A stretch of 13,501 bases of DNA from an uncultured Megasphaera sp. (GTDB lineage: Bacteria > Bacillota > Negativicutes > Veillonellales > Megasphaeraceae): assembly GCF_958350005.1 (NCBI RefSeq), contig NZ_CATWFF010000041.1:1-13501 (forward strand), read 5' to 3'. The position numbers and the translations under genes were made by a program. Shown piece by piece: positions 7,278 to 13,501 of the stretch. The notes under the pieces are model-generated. The model saw only the letters and a program-made list of their open reading frames with translations. It was not told where the DNA came from and made no database searches. Every line of letters starts with the position of its first letter. Position 1 is the first letter of the stretch.

Positions 7278-8414
7278 TTACCCTCCTATCGTTTGCTGCA
7301 ATACCTTCTGTAATACTGCGCTGCCCTTACGAACTTCCAGCTCAATTCCGAGGACATATAAAGGCAGCTCATATGTTTGTATCATAGCTGCATCCATTTT
7401 AACAGCATCTTTTTCTGTTGTAATCAATACGGCCCTGTTTTCCCGGGCTTTTTTCGCCATAACAGCACCGTCTGCCTGTCCATACTGATGATGGTCGTCA
7501 TACCGCAGCGTATCGGCCAAAATATACCCCATGGAGCGGACCGTCTGTTCAAAGGATGCCGGATTGCCCAAAGCAGATACGGCAATTCCCCGCGTGTTTT
7601 CCGGCAGCGAAGGACATGAACCGTTTTCTTTTACGCTATTCCAGTCAGCAAAAGAAATACACCATGTAGGACGGTGAACGGTTTCAATAACCGGTGCGGT
7701 TCCATTATACCTGCCCAGGACCGTATATATGGAATCAATATCAGCCTGGTCCACCTGATCGGTCTTAGTCAGCATAAACAGGCCTGCCCGCTGCAGGTGT
7801 TCCAGAGGCTCGCGCAGCATGCCGCGCGGCAGGAGAAACCCGTTGCCAAAGGGATTCGTTGCGTCAATAAGAACAATGTCCAAATCCCGATGGAGCTGCC
7901 AGTGCTGAAACCCGTCATCCAGTATGAGAATCTGCGTGTGAAACAGCTGTTCCGCCAGCGCACCGCTTTTAGCCCGTTCTCTGCCTACCAGGACAGGTAT
8001 GCCGGGAAGGCTGCGGGCCATCAGACACGCCTCGTCACCGCCAACAGCAGGAGACAGTAAAATATGTTCTCCATCGGACATAACAGCTGTTGCCGACTCC
8101 TTCTGTGACCGGTATCCCCGATTCAGCAGGGCAGTCTCATATCCCTGGTGCTGAAAATACTTGGCAATCATACAGGCTGCCGGCGTCTTTCCTGTGCCGC
8201 CGACAGTGATGTTTCCCAGGCTGATCACTTTGGCCTTCAGCCGGATCTGCCGTTCTGGATGGTCTGCATACATACCGTATTTTCGGCAAACTCCAATACG
8301 GTATAAAACAGCGGCTCCTGCCAGGATGCGCAATATCAGCCGATCCCACAGGGTATGGCCATGACCATGTATGAGATATAAAAAATATGAAGCAATCCGT
8401 GTCCGCAACGCCAT
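7278..8414 (-). CDS. lpxK: Tetraacyldisaccharide 4'-kinase LpxK
   Basis: Inner-membrane-associated P-loop kinase that phosphorylates the lipid A disaccharide at the 4' position with ATP, giving lipid IVA. A hydrophobic N-terminal segment (about 24-41) would anchor it. Walker A lies in GNITVGGTGKTP (67-78). LLNRGYRS (96-103), LDDGFQH (165-171), NPFGNGFLLPRGMLREP (187-203), TKTD (216-219), YDDHHQY (305-311) and TTEKDAVK (332-339) follow as in the family. It is about 50 residues longer than E. coli LpxK (328 aa); much of the excess seems to lie in the less conserved stretch at about 225-275. ATG at 8414 follows AGGAAGG by seven bases, 15 bases after waaA ends. Confidence 0.95.
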   Translation of the reverse strand: MALRTRIASYFLYLIHGHGHTLWDRLILRILAGAAVLYRIGVCRKYGMYADHPERQIRLKAKVISLGNITVGGTGKTPAACMIAKYFQHQGYETALLNRGYRSQKESATAVMSDGEHILLSPAVGGDEACLMARSLPGIPVLVGRERAKSGALAEQLFHTQILILDDGFQHWQLHRDLDIVLIDATNPFGNGFLLPRGMLREPLEHLQRAGLFMLTKTDQVDQADIDSIYTVLGRYNGTAPVIETVHRPTWCISFADWNSVKENGSCPSLPENTRGIAVSALGNPASFEQTVRSMGYILADTLRYDDHHQYGQADGAVMAKKARENRAVLITTEKDAVKMDAAMIQTYELPLYVLGIELEVRKGSAVLQKVLQQTIGG

Positions 8415-8429
8415 AGTACTGCCTTCCTG

Positions 8430-9761
8430 TTAATATACTGTCTGCAGCAAATGCTGCAGGGCATCCAAGTTTTTCTTCGTCGCCCCCTGATTTTCCTGAA
8501 CAATTTCCAGGCAGCTTCGCTTCATTCGTTCCGCTTTTTCCGGATGAATTAGTATATCCAGGCAGGTTTCGACGAATTCCTCTTCGTTTCGTACCATAAT
8601 ACAGGCACCGCGACTGCTGAGAAGATCAAATATTTCTACGAAATTAAACATGTTTGGCCCTACGACAATGGGCTTGCCGTGAGCAGCCGGTTCCAGAATA
8701 TTGTGGCCACCAATGTGAACCAGACTTCCGCCGACAAAAATCAAATCTCCCAGGCTGTACACGCGGCCCAGCTCACCAATCGTGTCAAGAATAACGCCGT
8801 CATATGAAGGCGGCACCGGTTTGCCGGCCTGCATGTCACTTCTCTTCACCATCGTTACCTCATATTTCCGTCCTTCATCACGGACCAGATCGGCCTGATG
8901 AATATAGCGCGGCGCAATAATCAGCTTGGCGCCAGGGAAATGACTGCGTATTTTGACAAAGGCTTTATATACGGCGCCATTTTCCCCTTTATGAGTACTG
9001 CCGGCAATCATGATGGGGTATGTTTTTTCATCAAATCCCAGTTCGTGAAGGAACCTCTTTTTTTCCTCATCTGTCACGATGCCATAGGTCTGATCATATT
9101 TTGTATTTCCCGTAACGATTACTTTATTGGGATCGGCGCCAATATCGATAATGTACTGTGCATCAATACGGCTTTGCATGCAGAATACGCGAATCGTCGA
9201 CAGCACGTGTTTGGTAAAAAAGGTAATCTGCCTGTATCGATTGGAGCTCCGCTGACTGATACGGCCATTCATCATCATGACGGGAATCTGTTTCTGTGCA
9301 GCAATGCGCAGAAAATTCGGCCAAATTTCCGTTTCTACCAGGACAATAACCCGGGGCTTGACAATATTCAGAATACGATTGGTCAAATAGGGCAGATCCA
9401 GCGGAAAATACAGAATGCCGTCAGCACCCTTAATAATCTGGTGGGCCATGCGGAATCCTGTCGCCGTAACGACAGATACAATAATGACCTCATTGGGATG
9501 GGTCTTGCGCATTTCCCGTACAATGGGACTGGCTGCTACAATTTCACCGACCGATGCGGCATGAACCCAAATAGCGTGGCGATTAGCAATTTTTTCCTTT
9601 AAATCATCAGGAAGGAACCCTATGCTCTGCTTAATACGCTGATAAAAGCCTTCCTCCCGAATAAGCCGGTAAATAAGCTGTGGAATGAGGATAGCCCAGT
9701 AAAACAGCAGCAGCATATTGTACAGCCAGTACATAGGGCGTATTTTTATCTTTGTTTTCAT
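8430..9761 (-). CDS. waaA: Kdo transferase WaaA (KdtA)
   Basis: Inner-membrane GT-B glycosyltransferase (family GT30) that moves Kdo from CMP-Kdo onto lipid IVA. An N-terminal hydrophobic segment (about 12-32) anchors it. HAASVGE (67-73) carries the presumed catalytic Glu73. ETEIWPN (143-149) and NGRIS (165-169) complete the acceptor-side half. In the donor-side half, TGNTKYD (217-223), AGSTHKGE (253-260), APR (283-285) and GGSLVHIGGHNILEPA (344-359) are typical. At 443 aa it is slightly longer than E. coli WaaA (425). Whether it adds one, two or more Kdo residues cannot be read from the sequence. ATG at 9761 overlaps the msbA stop as ATGA, with AGAGGGA eight bases upstream, so translation is probably coupled. 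No heptosyltransferase follows. Confidence 0.96.
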   Translation of the reverse strand: MKTKIKIRPMYWLYNMLLLFYWAILIPQLIYRLIREEGFYQRIKQSIGFLPDDLKEKIANRHAIWVHAASVGEIVAASPIVREMRKTHPNEVIIVSVVTATGFRMAHQIIKGADGILYFPLDLPYLTNRILNIVKPRVIVLVETEIWPNFLRIAAQKQIPVMMMNGRISQRSSNRYRQITFFTKHVLSTIRVFCMQSRIDAQYIIDIGADPNKVIVTGNTKYDQTYGIVTDEEKKRFLHELGFDEKTYPIMIAGSTHKGENGAVYKAFVKIRSHFPGAKLIIAPRYIHQADLVRDEGRKYEVTMVKRSDMQAGKPVPPSYDGVILDTIGELGRVYSLGDLIFVGGSLVHIGGHNILEPAAHGKPIVVGPNMFNFVEIFDLLSSRGACIMVRNEEEFVETCLDILIHPEKAERMKRSCLEIVQENQGATKKNLDALQHLLQTVY

Positions 9762-11518
9762 GGGTGTGTTCCCTCTGCAGTATTTTTAAACTGCACAGCA
9801 TATAAATTAGCGTATAATCCTTTTTGTTTCAATAATTCATCATGTGTACCGGATTCCACAATATGGCCGTGATCAATGACAACGATGTGATCTGCATTGC
9901 GGACCGTACTCAGACGATGGGCAATGACGACAGCCGTCCGGCCTTCCATGAGGCGGTCCAGTGCGGCCTGCACAATCTTTTCACTTTCCGTATCCAATGC
10001 CGACGTCGCTTCGTCGAGAATGAGGATCCGCGGATTTTTCAGAATCGCTCTGGCAATGGCAATGCGCTGGCGCTGACCGCCGGACAAGGCACTGCCGCGG
10101 TCGCCTACAAAGGAATCATAGCCATGAGGCAGTCCCATAATGAAATCATGGGCATTAGCGGCTTTGGCTGCAGCAATAATTTCTTCATCTGATGCATCGA
10201 GCCGTCCATATAAGATATTTTCCCGAATCGTTGCATTAAACAACATTGTCTCCTGCGGTACAAGACCAATTTGCTGCCGCAGAGAAGAAAAGGTCACATC
10301 TCGGACATCAATGCCGTCAATGGTCAAGCTGCCGCCAGTAACATCGTAAAAACGGGGCAGCAAATTTGCTACTGTAGATTTACCGGCACCACTGGGGCCG
10401 ACGAGTGCTACGACTTCGCCAGGCTGAATAGACAGGTTAAAATCTTTCAGCGCCGGATGTTCCTCATCATAGGCAAAAGATACATGATGAAACTCAATAT
10501 GCCCCTGTACCGGCGGCAGCGTCAGGGCATGTTCTTTTTCCTTTACATCCGGTTCTGTATCGAGCGTTTCAAATACGCGGTCTGCTGCAGCCAGAGATTT
10601 CTGAATTTCACCGTAAATTTCACTGATGCGCCGTACTGGGTTAGCCAGGTTGATAGCATAAATAAGGAAGGCAATCAATGCGCCGGCAGTCATTTCTCCC
10701 CGAATGACACTCATGCCGCCATACCAGATAATGCCTGTAACGGCAATAGCAGCAAAAAACTGAATAAATGGCGTCAGCATAGCTGTCAGTTTCGTCGTCG
10801 TCATGAGGGCCCAGAAATTATTATCATTCTGTACGACAAAGCGTTTGATTTCAAAATCTTCCCGGTTAAAGGAGCGAATAATGCGGATTCCTGAAATGGA
10901 TTCCTCCAGCAGGGCCGTAATATCTGCCATTTTTCCCTGTACATTATGCCCGGCCCGGCGCAGTCGGGCGCCGAAGAAGTTAATTGTAAACACGACCAGA
11001 GGAACGATAACCAAGGTCAGAATCGTCAGTTTCCAATACAGTACCAGCATGGAAACAAGGGAACCAACCAGAATAACTGCTTCCTGGACGAAGGAAATGA
11101 GATTGCCTGCAATGGCCGTCTGCAGCGCCGTAACATCATTGGTCAGATTACTCATAATATTGCCCGTCTTCCGGCGGTCAAAATACGACAGTGACAGGGT
11201 CTGCAAATGACGGTACAGTTTTTCCCGAATGTCATTGACAATTTTCTGGCCTACAAAACTCATGAGATACCGCTGGCCAAAGTAAAAAAATCCGCGAAGC
11301 AAAAAGAGCAGCAAAATGCCGATAACGATGAGATTCAGCGTCATCGTATCCTTATTGGCCAGAACTTTATCGATAACGTCCTTGATCAGCCAGGGAACGA
11401 CGACATTGCTGGCACCGGAAAAAGCCATGCAGATAACGGCAACGACGAGCCGCTTTCTATAGGGCTTAATAAACATCAATAGGCGTTTGTAGCTTTGCCA
11501 GCTGTTATATTGCTTCAT
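9758..11518 (-). CDS. msbA: Lipid A export ABC transporter MsbA
   Basis: Half-size ABC exporter (586 aa; E. coli MsbA 582) that dimerises in the inner membrane and flips core-lipid A to the periplasmic face. Six membrane segments lie in residues 1-300 (roughly 24-45, 60-80, 138-160, 163-183, 248-268, 275-295). The ATPase domain (about 340-575) carries Walker A GPSGAGKST (374-382), Q-loop Gln422, LSGGQ (478-482), Walker B ILILDE (498-503) and switch His534. The frame stays open for 51 codons upstream (to 11671) inside lpxB. The start chosen at 11518 begins MKQYNSWQSYKRLL, has AAGGAG eleven bases upstream and forms an ATGA overlap with the lpxB stop. Sequence alone resembles many multidrug exporters; the position between lpxB and waaA supports MsbA. 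Confidence 0.93.
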   Translation of the reverse strand: MKQYNSWQSYKRLLMFIKPYRKRLVVAVICMAFSGASNVVVPWLIKDVIDKVLANKDTMTLNLIVIGILLLFLLRGFFYFGQRYLMSFVGQKIVNDIREKLYRHLQTLSLSYFDRRKTGNIMSNLTNDVTALQTAIAGNLISFVQEAVILVGSLVSMLVLYWKLTILTLVIVPLVVFTINFFGARLRRAGHNVQGKMADITALLEESISGIRIIRSFNREDFEIKRFVVQNDNNFWALMTTTKLTAMLTPFIQFFAAIAVTGIIWYGGMSVIRGEMTAGALIAFLIYAINLANPVRRISEIYGEIQKSLAAADRVFETLDTEPDVKEKEHALTLPPVQGHIEFHHVSFAYDEEHPALKDFNLSIQPGEVVALVGPSGAGKSTVANLLPRFYDVTGGSLTIDGIDVRDVTFSSLRQQIGLVPQETMLFNATIRENILYGRLDASDEEIIAAAKAANAHDFIMGLPHGYDSFVGDRGSALSGGQRQRIAIARAILKNPRILILDEATSALDTESEKIVQAALDRLMEGRTAVVIAHRLSTVRNADHIVVIDHGHIVESGTHDELLKQKGLYANLYAVQFKNTAEGTHP

Positions 11519-12657
11519 TCCGTATGTTTCTCCTTCGCAAATTGTAATATCGTTTCTGCAATACGCCGTACTGCTCCGGCTTTGCCCATTACCTGACGCA
11601 CTTCCGCCATGGACTGCCGCAGCTGTTCCCGTTTCGAGTCTTCTGTCAGCAAGGGCTGCAGAACCTGACAAATTCCATCTGCCGTCACCTCATCCTGCCA
11701 TAATTCCGGCATAATCCGATGACCCATGATAATGTTGGGAAGACCAATACTGTCTAAATGAACCAAAAACTTGGACAGCCAGTATGTCAATGTACTGACG
11801 CGGTAAATAAGCAGCGTAGGCAGTTCCATCAGCGCCGTTTCCAGCGTAGCCGTTCCCGATGCAGCAACAGCTGCAGTGCTGATATTCATCATGTCATACA
11901 CGCATCCTTCGCCAACAGTGACAGATACGCTGCTGGATGCCAGAAGGGACTGCAGCAGTTCCGTATCTATCGTCGAAGCCCGGGGCAGCAGAAACTGAAG
12001 CTCCGGAATCGTATGGGCCAGCCTTTCCGCAGCAGCCAGCATTGTTGGCAGCAAATTCTGTACTTCCTGTACGCGGCTTCCCGGCATGAGCAGGACCGTC
12101 TTCTTATGCAGGTCCAGGCCAAAACGGGCCGCTGCCGCTTCCTTCGTCATCGTCGGGTGAACAGAATCCAGCAAGGGGTGGCCGGCATATACGACATTCG
12201 TTCCCATTTCACGGTACATATCCGCTTCAAAAGGAAACAGGGAAACAGCTAGATCGGTATACTGGGCAATCGTGTTGCCCCGGCTCTTATGCCAGGCCCA
12301 AATGGTCGGCAAAATATAATAGACGACGGAAATACCTTCTTTCTTCGCCTTCTGAATGAGCTTCATATTAAAGCCGGGATAATCGATGCAGACCAGAATA
12401 TCCGGTTTTTCTTCCTTCATCGTCTGTATGAGAAAATTCCGCAGGCGATAAAAAAAAGGAAGTTTGCGAATAATTTCACCGACACCAATGACTCCCAGCT
12501 GGTTAATATCATATACAATACGTACGCCGGCTTCGCTCATGAGGGAGCCGCCCATTCCCAGCAGCTCAACAGACGGATCCAGCTCCCGCAAAGCCCTGGC
12601 CAGATTAGCGCCATGCATGTCACCTGACGCCTCGCCGGCAGAAAACATGATTTTCAT
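11515..12657 (-). CDS. lpxB: Lipid-A-disaccharide synthase LpxB
   Basis: Peripheral inner-membrane glycosyltransferase (family GT19, 380 aa; E. coli 382) that joins UDP-2,3-diacylglucosamine and lipid X into the lipid A disaccharide. Diagnostic motifs in order: GEASGDMHGA (8-17), GMGG (34-37), IDYPGFN (91-97, with Asp92 at the place of the conserved catalytic-site Asp), PTIWAW (117-122), AGHP (158-161), LLMPGSR (189-195) and ASGTATLETAL (266-276). ATG at 12657 follows AAAGGAG by about five bases, eleven bases after lpxI ends. Both substrates involve the product of the gene immediately upstream, lpxI, so the two form a functional pair. Confidence 0.97.
   Translation of the reverse strand: MKIMFSAGEASGDMHGANLARALRELDPSVELLGMGGSLMSEAGVRIVYDINQLGVIGVGEIIRKLPFFYRLRNFLIQTMKEEKPDILVCIDYPGFNMKLIQKAKKEGISVVYYILPTIWAWHKSRGNTIAQYTDLAVSLFPFEADMYREMGTNVVYAGHPLLDSVHPTMTKEAAAARFGLDLHKKTVLLMPGSRVQEVQNLLPTMLAAAERLAHTIPELQFLLPRASTIDTELLQSLLASSSVSVTVGEGCVYDMMNISTAAVAASGTATLETALMELPTLLIYRVSTLTYWLSKFLVHLDSIGLPNIIMGHRIMPELWQDEVTADGICQVLQPLLTEDSKREQLRQSMAEVRQVMGKAGAVRRIAETILQFAKEKHTE
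11530..11535 (-). promoter_or_regulatory. Ribosome binding site that fixes the msbA start
   Basis: AAGGAG on the minus strand stands eleven bases before the ATG at 11518. It lies inside the end of lpxB. Together with the ATGA stop/start overlap it supports the short msbA start over the 51-codon upstream extension. Confidence 0.75.
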
Positions 12658-12668
12658 AGGCGCTCCTT

Positions 12669-13484
12669 TTAAAACGTCTTATCTACGGCGCAAATACACA
12701 ATCCCTGCCGATTGGCCAGTTCCAGCACGGCCTTCTGTTCTACAAACAGAGTGCGGTCCGCTTCAATAGCCAGCACGGTACAGCCGCTTTCCAGCATGGA
12801 CTGAATCGTCCGCATGCCTACAGCCGGGACGTCAAAGCGGACGTCCTGATTAGGCTTGGCTACTTTGACGACAACAGCCTGACCGCGGCCCAGTTCACCG
12901 CCGCGGTGAATACAGGCATCTGTACCTTCAATGGCTTCCACGGCCATGACGGCCTTATGTTTTACAACTACAGTCTGACCAATATCCATACCGCCAATGG
13001 CCTTAGCCGTAGCAAAGCCAAAGCGAATATCTGCTGCTTCGTCCTCACTGGGACGGCGTTTCGTAAGGACGCCGACAGGCGGCATTAAAGGCTTCAAATA
13101 CAACGTCTGATCGACCACTTCCAGACCGTCCTTAGCCAGTTCATCTACAATAGCCAGCATAATCGTATCGTCTTTGCGATTATGCAGCCTGGCCAGCAGC
13201 TTGAGCGCCCGCAGATCCGGAAAGGACAGTCCCTTAAACAGAATTTCCTTGGTCACTTTGCCAATCATCGTTACCTTCGTAACGCCTGCTTTGGTCATGG
13301 TTTTAATAATCTTATCCAACTTGGCCACATTGATTTCATAATATGCATCGGCCTCTGCTGCCAGTTCTGCTGCAACTCCGCTGACAACGGCAATGACGAT
13401 AACTTCATGGCCTGTCTGCTGCGCAGCCCGCATAAATTCAACAGGCAGCTGACCGACGCCGGCCAGTAATCCTACTTTTTCCAT
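12669..13484 (-). CDS. lpxI: UDP-2,3-diacylglucosamine pyrophosphatase LpxI
   Basis: Enzyme of the DUF1009/LpxI family (271 aa from this start) that hydrolyses UDP-2,3-diacylglucosamine to lipid X and UMP, the role played by the unrelated LpxH in E. coli. The N-terminus MEKVGLLAGVGQLPVEF matches the Caulobacter-type opening. RKDDTIMLAIVDEL (103-116), EAIEGTDACIHRGGEL (183-198) and KPNQDVRFDVPAVGMRTI (210-227) are the conserved C-terminal blocks; the Asp in RFDVP lies in the proposed catalytic region. In-frame starts exist at 13493 (GTG) and 13490 (ATG), but they lie within or too close to AAAGG (13493-13497), which stands eight bases before the ATG at 13484. No promoter is seen in the 17 bases left, so the operon likely continues upstream. 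Confidence 0.94.
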   Translation of the reverse strand: MEKVGLLAGVGQLPVEFMRAAQQTGHEVIVIAVVSGVAAELAAEADAYYEINVAKLDKIIKTMTKAGVTKVTMIGKVTKEILFKGLSFPDLRALKLLARLHNRKDDTIMLAIVDELAKDGLEVVDQTLYLKPLMPPVGVLTKRRPSEDEAADIRFGFATAKAIGGMDIGQTVVVKHKAVMAVEAIEGTDACIHRGGELGRGQAVVVKVAKPNQDVRFDVPAVGMRTIQSMLESGCTVLAIEADRTLFVEQKAVLELANRQGLCICAVDKTF

Positions 13485-13488
13485 CTCC

Positions 13489-13497
13489 ATCACCTTT
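13489..13497 (-). promoter_or_regulatory. Ribosome binding site of lpxI
   Basis: The minus strand reads AAAGGTGAT, complementary to the 16S rRNA 3' end over most of its length. AAAGG is eight bases from the ATG at 13484 but only two from the ATG at 13490, and it overlaps the GTG at 13493. This favours the third start. Confidence 0.65.
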
Positions 13498-13501
13498 ATA
13501 C

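Larger units (their letters stand above)
96..13484 (-). other. Probable single LPS operon of 14 genes
   Basis: All fourteen genes are on one strand. Junctions from upstream to downstream are: lpxI/lpxB +11 bases, lpxB/msbA -4, msbA/waaA -4, waaA/lpxK +15, lpxK/kdsB +4, kdsB/kdsA -4, kdsA/kdsD +15, kdsD/kdsC -1, kdsC/lpxL +20, lpxL/lptC -29, lptC/lptA +3, lptA/lptB +18, lptB/permease +16. No gap is long enough for a clear promoter with its own leader, and the only intrinsic terminator seen is after the last gene. Promoters buried in coding sequence cannot be excluded. The transcript start lies beyond the right edge. Confidence 0.85.

Noticed and set aside
8898..9602. Long open frame on the plus strand opposite waaA (234 codons)
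   Set aside because: It lies wholly within a well-supported waaA gene, shows no recognisable domain and has an unlikely composition. The same holds for plus-strand frames at 2885-3580 and 10271-10894 opposite lptC/lpxL and msbA. They are antisense shadows.
11519..11671. 51-codon N-terminal extension of msbA
   Set aside because: The extension lies entirely inside lpxB, resembles no MsbA N-terminus, and a good ribosome binding site with an ATGA overlap marks the start at 11518.
96..13484. The whole cluster as a possible undescribed system
   Set aside because: Every gene is assignable to the known lipid A, Kdo and Lpt pathways. LPS clusters of this kind are known in diderm Firmicutes. No unassigned gene remains.

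Overview
The window holds one uninterrupted minus-strand gene cluster: fourteen genes read from the right edge to the left edge, with no gap over 20 bases between them and a clear intrinsic terminator after the last. Every gene belongs to lipopolysaccharide (LPS) work: lipid A synthesis, Kdo synthesis and transfer, and LPS transport. The Shine-Dalgarno sequences are strong and Firmicute-like (AAGGAG, GGAGG) and base composition looks moderate. That style combined with a full LPS cluster suggests a diderm Firmicute of the Negativicutes (Veillonella/Megasphaera/Dialister/Selenomonas type). The genus cannot be fixed from the sequence alone.

Layout in transcription order (right to left): lpxI (UDP-diacylglucosamine pyrophosphatase), lpxB (lipid A disaccharide synthase), msbA (flippase), waaA (Kdo transferase), lpxK (lipid A 4'-kinase), kdsB, kdsA, kdsD, kdsC (the Kdo and CMP-Kdo pathway, in an order unlike the reaction order), an lpxL-type late acyltransferase, then lptC, lptA, lptB and one LptF/LptG-family permease. 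The first 95 bases hold the terminator and about 48 bases in which I see no gene.

Together the genes take UDP-2,3-diacylglucosamine to acylated Kdo-lipid A, flip it across the inner membrane (MsbA), extract it with the LptB-permease-LptC complex and pass it to the periplasmic bridge LptA. The early steps (LpxA, LpxC, LpxD), the outer-membrane translocon LptD/E and any second permease are not in the window. The cluster probably continues upstream, because lpxI begins 17 bases from the right edge with no visible promoter.

I found no mobile element, RNA gene, CRISPR array or unknown gene. This is a well-known kind of cluster, not a new system. The points worth a second look are the single LptF/G permease, a KdsA with mixed class features, the regular 28-35-residue repeat of LptA, a single late acyltransferase, and the start and overlap details of several genes.
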